A stretch of DNA of 64,000 bases from Streptomyces tardus (GTDB taxonomy: Bacteria; Actinomycetota; Actinomycetes; Streptomycetales; Streptomycetaceae): NCBI RefSeq assembly GCF_018101125.2, contig NZ_JAELVF020000005.1, forward strand, positions 13,400 through 77,399, in the 5' to 3' direction. Every line of letters begins with the position of its first letter. Within the stretch, counting starts at the first letter, position 1. Made by a program: the position numbers and the translations under genes. Under the pieces are notes generated by a model. It had not been told where the DNA came from. It saw only the letters and a program-made list of their open reading frames with translations, and did not search any database. Of this stretch, positions 14,801-24,000 are shown piece after piece.

Positions 14801-17800
14801 GTCGACGGGGGTGGCGCCGGCGGGCGGCCAGGCGGTCTCCTCGAAGGGCACCCCGTGCTCGCCGGGAACGAGTACGCCGTCGGCGTGCTGGGTCCACGGC
14901 TCGTCGGCGGACGCGTCGGCGGGCCGCGAGTGGATGCCGAGGGGGCGTCCGCCGGAGGCGTCGGGGGCGCCGACGGTGACCTGGACGGCGACGGCGGCAC
15001 TCGGGTCGAGAGCGAGGGGCGTGGTGAGGACGAGTTCCTGGACCCGGCCGCAGCCGACCTGGTCACCGGCGCGGACGGCCAGTTCGAGGAAGCCGGTGGC
15101 CGGGAAGAGGACATGGCCCCCCATGGTGTGGTCGGCGAGCCAGGGGTGGGTGCGCAGTCCGACCCGTCCGGTGAGCAGGACGCCCTCGGACCCGGCGAGG
15201 GAGACGGCGGCGCCGAGCAGCGGGTGCTGGGCCGGGGCGAGCCCCGCGCCGGGGATGTCGGCAGCGTGGGCGAGCGGGCGGGGCCAGTAACGGCGGTGCT
15301 GCCAGGCGTAGGTGGGCAGGTCGGTGCGGTGGGCGCCGGTGCCCTCGAACCACGCGGGCCAGTCGATCCGGACACCGGACACGTGCAGCTGGGCGAGGCC
15401 GGTGAGCAGGGCGTCCTGTTCGGGCCGCTGGGCGCGCAGCGCCGGTACGGCCACGCTGTCGGGGGCGTCGGTGGAGTCGAGGGTCTGCCGGGTGAGGGCG
15501 GTGAGGACTCCCCCGGGCCCGACCTCGAGGAACGCGTCGGCGCCCGCCTCGGCGAGCGCACGGACCCCGTCTGCGAACCGGACGGTTCCGCGCACATGCT
15601 TCACCCAGTAGGCGGCGGTGGTCAGTTGACCCGGCTCCGCGAGGGCGCCGGTGACGTTGGAGACCACCGGAATCGTCGGCTCGGCGTACGTCAGCCCCTC
15701 GGCGACGACGCGGAACGCGTCGAGCATCGGCTCCATCAGCGCCGAGTGGAAGGCGTGACTCACCGCAAGACGCTGGGTCTTGCGGCCCTCGGCGGCGAAC
15801 TCCGCAGCCAGCGCCAGGACTTCGGCCTCCGGTCCCGCAAGGGCCACGGAGTCGGGCCCGTTGACGGCGGCGAGCGAGACACCCTCGGCCAGCCGCGGCG
15901 CGACCTCGGCCTCGGTCGCCTGCACAGCCACCATCGCGCCACCGGACGGCAGTTCCTGCATCAAACGGGCACGTGCGGAGACCAAGGCACACGCATCGTC
16001 CAGCGAGAACACCCCGGCCACATGCGCGGCGGCGATCTCACCGATCGAGTGACCGGCCACGAACTCCGGCCGCACACCCCACGACTCGACCAACCGGTAC
16101 AGCGCCACCTCGACGGCGAACAGCGCAGGCTGCGTACAGCCGGTCGAGTGCAGCCGCTCGTCGTCCTCCGCGAACAGCACCTCCCGCAGCTCCGGAACAT
16201 CCAGACGCGCCAACGCCGCATCCAACGCCTCCGCGAACACCGGGAAACGACCGTACAGTTCACGACCCATCCCGGCCCGCTGCGAACCCTGACCCGAGAA
16301 CAGCACGGCAAGTGAACGCTCCACGGCACGCCCCCGCGCCACTTCCACCGGAGCACCGTCAACACCGTCAACACCCTGCGCACCCGCCAGCAGCACCGCA
16401 CGGTGCTCGAAGGAGGAACGGCCGGTGGCCAGCGAGAGGCCGACGTCCAGCGGGGAGGCGCCGGTGACGGACGTGACGCGGGCGAGCTGGGCGTCCAGGG
16501 CGTCCCGGGTCTTCGCGGAGACCGTCCACGGCACGACGGTGGGGGTGGCGGTCGGCTTCTCCGGTTCGCCCTCGGCCGGTTGCCCGTCGGCCGGTTGACC
16601 GTCCGGCGCCTGCTCGATGACGACGTGGGCGTTGGTGCCGCTGATACCGAAGGACGACACACCGGCACGGCGCGGGCGGCCGGTCTCCGGCCACGCGTGA
16701 CGCTCGGTGAGGAGGGCGACGTTGCCCGCGCTCCAGTCGACGTGCGTGGACGCCTCGCCGATGTGCAGGGACTTGGGCAGGACACCGTGCCGGATGGCGA
16801 GGATCGTCTTGATGACGCCCGCGACACCGGCGGCGGCCTGCGAGTGGCCGATGTTGGACTTCACCGAGCCCAGCAGCAGCGGACGGTCCTCGGGACGGTC
16901 CTGGCCGTAGGTCGCCAGCAGCGCCTGCGCCTCGATCGGGTCGCCGAGCGGGGTGCCGGTGCCGTGTGCCTCGACGGCGTCGACGTCGGCGGAGGAGAGT
17001 CCGGCGCCGGCCAGCGCCTGCCGGATCACCCGCTGCTGCGACGGGCCGTTGGGCGCGGTGAGCCCGTTGGAGGCGCCGTCCTGGTTGATGGCGGAGCCGC
17101 GCAGCACGGCGAGGACCTCGTGGCCGTTGCGGCGCGCGTCGGAGAGTCGCTCCAGGACGAGGACGCCGGCGCCCTCGGACCAGCCGGTGCCGTCGGCGTC
17201 GTCGGCGAAGGCCTTGCACCGACCGCTGGTGGAGATGCCGCCCTGGCGGGTGAAGCCGGAGAAGCCCATGGGCGTCGACATGACGGTGACGCCGCCCGCG
17301 AGGGCGAGGCCGCACTCCCCGTTGCGCAGGGCCTGCGCGGCCAGGTGGATGGCCACCAGCGACGCCGAGCAGGCGGTGTCGACGGTGACGGCGGGGCCCG
17401 CGAGGTCGAAGGCGTAGGACAGGCGTCCGGAGACGACGCTCGCGGTGAGGCCGGTGGTGGCGTGGCCCTCGGCGTCCTCTCGGGAGTTCATGACCACGCC
17501 GACGTAGTCGACGCCTGCGGTGCCGACGAAGACGCCGGTGCGGCTGCCGCGCAGCGACACCGGGTCGATACCGGCTCGCTCCACGGCCTCCCAGGACGTC
17601 TCCAGCAGGATGCGCTGCTGCGGGTCCATGGCGACCGCCTCGCGCGGCGAGATCCCGAAGAACGAGGCGTCGAAGGCAGCTGCGTCGACGAAGCCGCCCT
17701 CGCCCGCGGCGCTGCTCCCGGCGCCCTCGCCGTTGAGGGCGTCGAGGTCCCAGCCGCGGTCGGCGGGGAAGGGCGCGATGCCGTCGCGGCCCTCGTCGAG

Positions 17801-17974
17801 GAGGTTCCAGTACTCCTCGGGCGAGTTCACCCCGCCGGGCAGCCGACAGGACATGCCGACGACGGCGATGGGCTCGCGCCCGCGGGCCTCGGCCTCCTCC
17901 AGCCGCTTGCGGGTCTTGTGCAGATCGGCCGTGACCCACTTGAGGTAGTCGACGAGCTTCTTGTCATCGGGCAT
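11828..17974 (-). CDS. fscF: FscF-like terminal PKS module 21 with thioesterase
   Basis: The protein has 2048 residues. An N-terminal docking coiled coil (1-33) is followed by KS (Cys202, in DTACSAS), malonyl AT (GHSIG Ser643, HAFH), DH (HTMGGHVLFP, His949), KR (cofactor motif near 1383, LDD, Tyr1530), ACP (GFDSL, Ser1701) and TE (GHSSGG Ser1887, LLDTL Asp1915, DHLSL His2012). It adds the last malonyl unit and releases the chain as the macrolactone. The DH lacks its catalytic Asp (Thr1109 in HPALLTAALHA), so dehydration is unlikely. The KR has Ser/Tyr/Asn, but the loop before Tyr is GVTARAGQANY, with Ala where the other KRs have Gly. The C3 outcome may be hydroxyl or ketone. It lies 37 bp after fscE and is followed by a strong hairpin, so it probably ends the fscD-E-F operon. 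Confidence 0.88.
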   Translation of the reverse strand: MPDDKKLVDYLKWVTADLHKTRKRLEEAEARGREPIAVVGMSCRLPGGVNSPEEYWNLLDEGRDGIAPFPADRGWDLDALNGEGAGSSAAGEGGFVDAAAFDASFFGISPREAVAMDPQQRILLETSWEAVERAGIDPVSLRGSRTGVFVGTAGVDYVGVVMNSREDAEGHATTGLTASVVSGRLSYAFDLAGPAVTVDTACSASLVAIHLAAQALRNGECGLALAGGVTVMSTPMGFSGFTRQGGISTSGRCKAFADDADGTGWSEGAGVLVLERLSDARRNGHEVLAVLRGSAINQDGASNGLTAPNGPSQQRVIRQALAGAGLSSADVDAVEAHGTGTPLGDPIEAQALLATYGQDRPEDRPLLLGSVKSNIGHSQAAAGVAGVIKTILAIRHGVLPKSLHIGEASTHVDWSAGNVALLTERHAWPETGRPRRAGVSSFGISGTNAHVVIEQAPDGQPADGQPAEGEPEKPTATPTVVPWTVSAKTRDALDAQLARVTSVTGASPLDVGLSLATGRSSFEHRAVLLAGAQGVDGVDGAPVEVARGRAVERSLAVLFSGQGSQRAGMGRELYGRFPVFAEALDAALARLDVPELREVLFAEDDERLHSTGCTQPALFAVEVALYRLVESWGVRPEFVAGHSIGEIAAAHVAGVFSLDDACALVSARARLMQELPSGGAMVAVQATEAEVAPRLAEGVSLAAVNGPDSVALAGPEAEVLALAAEFAAEGRKTQRLAVSHAFHSALMEPMLDAFRVVAEGLTYAEPTIPVVSNVTGALAEPGQLTTAAYWVKHVRGTVRFADGVRALAEAGADAFLEVGPGGVLTALTRQTLDSTDAPDSVAVPALRAQRPEQDALLTGLAQLHVSGVRIDWPAWFEGTGAHRTDLPTYAWQHRRYWPRPLAHAADIPGAGLAPAQHPLLGAAVSLAGSEGVLLTGRVGLRTHPWLADHTMGGHVLFPATGFLELAVRAGDQVGCGRVQELVLTTPLALDPSAAVAVQVTVGAPDASGGRPLGIHSRPADASADEPWTQHADGVLVPGEHGVPFEETAWPPAGATPVDLTGFYERTEYGPVFQGLRAAWTRGDDVFAELELPARADDAALFGMHPALLTAALHAVEYVDLKDADQGLLPFSWSDVTLHASGASRLRVRIGKGGEDTVSLAAVDSAGRPVLSVGALALRPSSAARLLGPGATDRACLLSLDWVPAEPGGTPASGPRAGLGADSFGTGTTLASLDEVTEDGTVVLVPVPDSGDDPVAATHGATRATLGLLQEWLAAPRPAGARLVFVARGVVTAGPGDPADNLAGAAVWGMVRTAQGEHPGSLTLVDLEPGTTLPLDEILAADEPQNAVRSGRLLVGRLAQLPPPAEDQDGPGQPDLFGGARGGTVLITGGTGTLGALTARHLVAEHHVTRLLLVGRRGAEAPGAAELAAELRESGAHVTVAACDVTDRAALAALLDEVPADHPLTGIVHAAGVLDDAVVTSLTPERLDGVLRPKADAAWHLHDLTRHLDLEAFVLYSSISGVTARAGQANYVAGNLFLDTLAQYRAAQGLPALSVAWGAWDLDDGMASELLTDAGRQRIRSRGIDTLPCGRALELLDAALARRTPFVVATTLGTPPAAVHADEVPPLMRGLVTAPRRTASAAAPARVLDAVSFRESFASLGAADQESALLDLVIACSAELLGHTDPTEIDPERDFLELGFDSLIGIELRRKLSDVTGLQLPASIVYDSGSPNGLTAWLRTELGAQGGAAPQTGGGPTENDSMERLFLDGLAQGKLREAQRMLATVAALRPSFEVTAELEDLPWPVTLAEGPAATRLICVSAPTANGGVHQYATLSGHFRGRRDVAALPLVGFNTGEALPAHAAAAARVIAESALQAADGNPFVLVGHSSGGSLAYAAAGVLESTWGIRPTAVVLLDTLSIQHNSDEGVDYNGMMKFNFTAVDDSPVRLTNSRLSAMGRWMVLLNALDVHPTTAPVLEVKCTRALIEGVPAPDPERLLVPVVPGADVLPLDSDHLSLIREDSGPAADLVHEWLTALEDRATARTETAPAG
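11831..12600 (-). other. C-terminal thioesterase domain of FscF
   Basis: An α/β-hydrolase domain runs from about residue 1795 to 2045. The nucleophile Ser (12314-12316) sits in VLVGHSSGGSLAYA, the Asp (12230-12232) in VVLLDTLS and the His (11939-11941) in DHLSLIRE. It is the macrolactone-forming release domain. Its elbow reads GHSSGG rather than the GHSAGA common in erythromycin-type TEs. Confidence 0.88.
12740..17875 (-). other. FscF module 21: KS-AT(malonyl)-DH(no Asp)-KR(B)-ACP
   Basis: The KS Cys is at 17369-17371, the AT Ser at 16046-16048, the DH His at 15128-15130 and the KR Tyr at 13385-13387; the ACP Ser is at 12872-12874. The second DH motif has Thr (ACC, codon 14648-14650) where modules 3, 17, 18 and 20 have Asp. 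There is no ER. The expected β-state is a hydroxyl, or a ketone if the KR works poorly. Confidence 0.8.
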
Positions 17975-17985
17975 GACGGGGGGAA

Positions 17986-17992
17986 CCTTCCT
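17986..17992 (-). promoter_or_regulatory. Ribosome binding site deciding the fscF start
   Basis: AGGAAGG lies 11 bases before the ATG at 17974. An in-frame TTG at 18004 would place this site inside the coding sequence and leaves little room after the fscE stop, so the MPDDKKLVDYLKW start is preferred. Confidence 0.6.
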
Positions 17993-18011
17993 GTGGTGGA
18001 TCAAGCTCGTC

Positions 18012-21000
18012 TCAGCGGTCGCCCAGCCGGCCCAGCTCGTTGTCGATGAACGCGAAGACGTCGTCGGCGCTGGCCGATTCGAAGTCGTCGTCGACGGACG
18101 AGTGGGTCGGCTCCGGGGCGGCGCCGCGTACCTTGTCCAGCATCTGTCCGAGGCGCAGGGCGAGGCCCGCGCGGGTGATCTCGTCCGGGTCGCCCGCCGC
18201 GAACAGCGCTTCGAGCCGGTCGAGTTCGGTGAGGAGCGACGGCCCCTGCGGGGTGTCCTCGCCCACCAGCTCGGAGACGAAGTGCTCGGCGAGCGACGTG
18301 GGGGTCGGGTAGTCGAAGACCAGGGTCGCCGGCAGGCGCAGTCCGGTCGCGGTGGAGAGGTGGTTGCGCAGTTCCAGCGCGGTCAGGGAGTCCAGGCCGA
18401 GGTCTCGGAACTCCTGGGTGATGTCGACGGACTTCGGGGAGGCGTGCCCGAGGACCCGCGCGGTCTGTTCGCGGACCAGGTCGGTGAGGTGCCGGACGCG
18501 GTCGGCCGCGCCGAGTTCGGCGAGCCTGGCACCGAGCGCGGCGGAGGCCCCTGCCGCGTCGGTGGCGGCGGCGGTGCGCCGGCCGCTGCGGACCATGGAG
18601 CGGAACAGCGGCGGCAGGTCCTCGATGGCCGCGCCGCGCATGGCGCCCGCGGCGAGACCGACCAGGACGAGGAACGTCTCGTCGGAGCCCCGCGCGATGT
18701 CGAACAGTTCGAGGCCCTGCTCGACCGGGAGCGGCGGGAGGCCGCCGGACTGCATGCGGCGCATGTCGGTGTCGGACAGGGTGCTGGTCATGCCGCCGTC
18801 GTGGGCCCACGGGCCCCAGGCCAACGAGGTTCCGGCGAGGCCGAGTTCGCGGCGGTGGCGGGTGAGGGCGTCCAGGAAGGAGTTGGCGGCTGCGTAGTTG
18901 CCCTGACCGGGGCTGCCCATGACGCCCGCGATGGACGAGAACGGCAGGAACGCGGCGAGGTCCAGGTGCCGGGTCAACTCGTGCAGATGCCAGGCGGCGT
19001 CCACCTTGGGCCGCATCACGTCGGCGAGTCGCTCCGGGGAGAGCGAGGCGATGATGCCGTCGTCGAGGATGCCCGCGGTGTGCACGATCGCGGTGAGCGG
19101 GTGCGCCGCCGGCACCGAGCCGATCAGCACGGCGGTGGCGTCGCGGTCGCTGGTGTCGCAGGCGACGACGGTGGCCTCGGCGCCCAGCTCCCGCAGCTCG
19201 GCGGTGAGTTCGGCGGCGCCGGGGGCGTCGGCGCCGCGCCTGCTGGTGAGCAGCAGGTGGCGCATCCCGGCGGCGGCGAAACGGCGGGCGAGGTGTCCGC
19301 CGAGCGCGCCGGTGCCGCCGGTGATGAGGACGGTGCCGTCGGGGTTCCAGCGCTGCGGCACGGTCAGGACGATCTTGCCGATGTGCTTGGCCTGGCTCAT
19401 GAAGCGGAACGCCTCACGGGCTCGCCGCACGTCCCACACCTTCACCGGCAGCGGCGACAGCGCCCCCGCGGCGAAGAGTTCGAGGAGTTCCCCGAGGAGT
19501 TCCCTGTTGCGCTCGGGCCCGGCCTCGCCGAGGTCGAAGGCCCGGTAGCGGACGTCCCCTGTGGAGCGCGGGTCGCGGATGTCGGTCTTGCCCATCTCCA
19601 GGAACCGGCCGCCGGGGGCGGTGATCCGGAGCGACGCGTCCACGAAGTCGCCCGCGAGCGCGTTCAACACGACGTCCATGGCCGGGAACCTGTCCGCGAA
19701 GGACAGATCGCGCGAGGAGGCGATGTGCTCGTCGTCGAGGCCCAGGGCCCGCAGCGCGTCCCACTTGCCCTCGCTCGCCGTCGCGTACACCTCGGCGCCC
19801 AGGTGGCGGGCGAGCTGGATCGCGGCCATGCCGACACCACCGGCACCGGCGTGGATCAGCACCTTCTCCCCCGCCGACAGACCGGCCAGATCGCGGAAGG
19901 CGTACAGGGCGGTGAGGAACACCAGCGGCACGGAGGCCGCCTCCTGCTGGGTCCAGCCGTCGGGCACGCGGGCCAGGTAGTGCTGGTCGGCGACGACGAC
20001 GGGGCCGAAGCCGCCGCCGACGGTGCCGAGGACCCGGTCGCCGACGGCGAGCCCGCTGACGGCCTCGCCGATCCCGGTGACCACGCCCGCGGCCTCGGTG
20101 CCCATCGGGACCGACTCGCCGGGGTACATGCCGAGAGCGTTGAGGACGTCGCGGAAGTTGACGCCGGTGGCGTCCACGGCGACCCGTACCTCGTGGGCGC
20201 CGAGCGCCGCGAGGACCTCGGGGCAGGGGGCGAGGACCAGGTTGTCGAGGCTGCCCTTGCCCGTGGTGTCCAGGCGCCACGGCACGTGGGCCGGGGCGAG
20301 CAGGCCCGGCGCGGTGGTGAGCCGTTCCAGGCGGCCGACGAGCGGGGCGCCGTCGCGGACGGCGAACTGGGCGTCCCCGCCGGCGAGCAGAGCGGGCAGG
20401 TCGGGCAGCAGGGCGCTCAGCGCGTCCCGGCTGTCCGGGGCTCCGGTGGTGTCCAGGTCGAGCAGGACGAACCGGTCGGGGTTCTCGGACTGCGCGGACC
20501 GCACCAGGCCCCAGGCCGCGGCGGCTGCCAGGTCGTGGACGGTCTCGGTGTCTGTGGCGGCGATCGCGCCGCGGGTGACGAAGACCATCCGGGAGTGGTC
20601 GAGCCCGTCGGTCGCCAGCCACCGCTGGAGCAGGTCCAGGGTGTGGTTGGTCAGCGCGTGGACCGCGCCCGGCACGTCGCGGCCGGGCCCGTACAGGTCG
20701 TCGCCGCCCTCTCCGGTGAGCGGGACGAGGACGAAGTCGGGGACGTCGGAGGTGTCGCCCTCGGGGCCGGCGAGGTCGGTGAGAGTGGCGCCGAGGAGGT
20801 CGCCGCCGAGAGTGGCGGCGGTCAGGCCCTCGGTGGGCTTGACGTCGGGGACGGCCGTCCAGTCGAGGCGGAACACCGGCTCCTGGCCGCCGGTGGCGAC
20901 CGGGGCGCTGGGCACGGTGGGCGCGCGCAGCACCAGCGACTCGGCGGAGAGCACCGGGACGCCCTCGGCGTCGGCGGCGGTCACCCGTACCGACTCGTCG

Positions 21001-24000
21001 CCGAGCCGCAGGATGCGCACCCGGAGCGTGGTGGCGCCCCGGGCGTGCAGGGAGACGCCGTTCCAGGCGAACGGCAGCAGCGGGTTGTCCGCGCTGCCGA
21101 CCCCGAGGTAGCCGTTGGCGTGCTGTACGGCGTCCAGGAGCGCCGGGTGCATCCCGAAGTACTGGGCGTCACCGGCGACTTCCTCGGGCAGGGCGACCTC
21201 GACGAAGGCCTCCTCGCCCCGTATCCACACCTGGCGCAGGCCGTGGAATGCGGGCCCGTACTCGGTGCGGCTGTAGTCGCCGTCGAACTGGACGGAGACG
21301 GCGTCGGCGGGCGGCCAGACGGGCGCCTCGAAGGTGTCGGTGCGCTCCTCGACGGCGAGGAGGCCGTCGGCGTGCCGGGACCAGGGGCCTTCGACGACGT
21401 CGGAGGGCCGGGAGTAGAAGGTGATGGTGCGGGACTCGTCGTCGCCGGGGGCGCCGATGACGACCTGGACGGAGGTCGGGACCTTCTCGTCGAGGACCAT
21501 CGGGGCGGCGAGGACCAGTTCCTCCACCCGGCCGCAGCCGACCTGGTCGGCGGCGCGGACCGCCATCTCCAGGTAGCCGGTGCCGGGCATGATGACCGTG
21601 CCGCCGACCTTGTGGTCGAGCAGCCAGGGGTGGACGTTGAGGGAGATCTGGCTGGTGAAGAGGGCGGCCTCGGAGCCGGCGAGCGGAACGGACGCGCCGA
21701 GCAGGGGGTGTTCGGCGGAGATCAGTCCGGCCGTGCTGATGTCGCCGGTGAGGGCGGCCGGGCGGGGCCAGTACCGCTCGCGCTGGAAGGCGTAGGTGGG
21801 CAGGTCGGTGCGGCGGGCACCGGTGCCTGCGAACCAGTCGCTCCAGCGGACGCGGACACCGTTGACGTGGAGGCCGGCGAGCGCGGTGAGCAGCGCGGTC
21901 TCCTCGTCGCGGTCCTTGCGCAGCGTCGGGAAGGCGACGGCCTCCTCGTGTCCCCCCTCGTCCAGGGTCTGCTGGGCGAGGGCGGTGAGCACTCCCCCGG
22001 GTCCGGCCTCCAGGAAGGCGTTGACGCCGGCCCCGGTCAGGGCGCGGACGCCGTCGGCGAACCGGACCGTACCGCGCACATGCTCCACCCAGTAGGCGGC
22101 GGTGCTCAGTTGGCCGGGCTCGGCGAGGGCGCCGGAGACGTTGGAGACCACCGGAATCTTCGGCTCGGCGTAGGTGAGCCCCTCGGCGACGGCGCGGAAG
22201 GCGTCGAGCATCGGGTCCATCAGCGCCGAGTGGAAGGCGTGACTGACCGAAAGACGCTGCGTCTTGCGGTCCTCGGCGGCGAACTCCTCGGCCAGCGCGA
22301 GGACTTCGGCCTCGTCACCGGCGATGACGACGGAGTCGGGCCCGTTGACGGCGGCCAACGAGACACCCTCGGTCAGACGACCGGCGGCCTCGGCCTCGGT
22401 CGCCTGAACGGCCACCATCGCGCCACCGGACGGCAGCTCCTGCATCAAACGGGCACGCGCCGAAACCAGCGCACACGCGTCATCGAGCGAGAACACCCCG
22501 GCGACGTGCGCGGCGGCGATCTCACCGATCGAGTGACCGGCCACGAACTCCGGCGTGACGCCCAGGGATTCGACCAGACGGAACAGCGCCACCTCGACGG
22601 CGAAGAGTGCGGGCTGCGTGTGGCCGGTCGAGTGCAGCCGCTCGTCGTCCTCCGCGAACAGCACCTCCCGCAGCTCCGGAACATCCAGACGCGCCAACGC
22701 CGCGTCCAACGCATCCGCGAACACCGGGCAACGACCGTACAGTTCACGCCCCATCCCGGCCCGCTGCGAACCCTGCCCCGAGAACAGCACCGCGAGGGAG
22801 CGGTGGGCGGCACGACCCCGGGCGGCCTCGACGGGCACGCCGTCGGGTCCGGCCAGGAGCACCGCACGGTGGTCGAACAGGGCCCGTCCGGTGGCGAGCG
22901 AGAAGCCGAGGTCGAGCGGGTCGGCGGTGTCGAGCGCGATGACGGCCGACGCCTGCGCGTCCAGGGCCTGTTCCGACTTGGCGGAGACCGGCCACGGCAC
23001 GACGGTCGGGGTGACCGCGTCGGCGGCGGGGGTCGCGGGCTCCTCCGGCGCCTCGGGCGCCTGCTCGATGATGGTGTGGGCGTTGGTGCCGCTGATGCCG
23101 AAGGAGGAGATGCCGGCCCGCCAGGGGCGTCCGGTCTCGGGCCACGCGGACTCCTCGGTGAGCAGCCGGATCGCGCCGGCCTCCCAGTCGACGTGCGTGG
23201 AGGGCCGGTCGACGTGCAGAGTGCGCGGCAGAACGCCGTTGCGCATCGCCATGACCGTCTTGATGATGCCGGCGGCACCGGCGGCGGCCTGGGTGTGCCC
23301 GATGTTGGACTTGATGGAGCCCAGCAGCAACGGCCGGTCCTCGGGCCGGTCCTGGCCGTAGGTCGCCAGCAGCGCCTGCGCCTCGATCGGGTCGCCGAGC
23401 GGGGTGCCGGTGCCGTGACCCTCGACGGCGTCGATGTCGGAGGTGGTGAGTCCGGCACCGGCCAGCGCCTGCCGGATCACCCGCTGCTGCGACGGGCCGT
23501 TGGGCGCGGTGAGCCCGTTGGAGGCACCGTCCTGGTTGACGGCGGAGCCGCGGACCACGGCAAGGACCTCGTGGCCGTTGCGGCGCGCGTCGGAGAGGCG
23601 TTCGACGACGATCAGGCCGACGCCCTCGGACCAGCCGGTGCCGTCGGCGGCGTCGGCGTACGCCTTGCAGCGGCCGTCGGTGGACAGGCCGTTCTGGAGG
23701 GTGAAGCCGGAGAAGCTGGACGGTGTGCTCATCATCGTGATGCCGCCCGCGAGGGCGAGGTCGCACTCGCCCGCGCGCAGCGCCTGCATCGCCCAGTGCA
23801 GGGCGACCAGCGAGGACGAGCAGGCGGTGTCGACGGTGACCGCCGGGCCTTCGAGTCCGAAGGTGTAGGCGAGCCGCCCGGAGACGACGCTCGCGGCGAG
23901 GCCGGTGCCGGCGTGGCCCTCCAGGTCCTCGCGGGAGTTCATGACGAGGGTGGAGTAGTCCTGGCCGTTGGTGCCGACGAAGACACCGGTGCGGCTGCCG

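Noticed and set aside
17975..18011. Promoter or terminator between fscE and fscF
   Set aside because: There are only 37 bases, with a ribosome binding site and no hairpin. Cotranscription is simpler.
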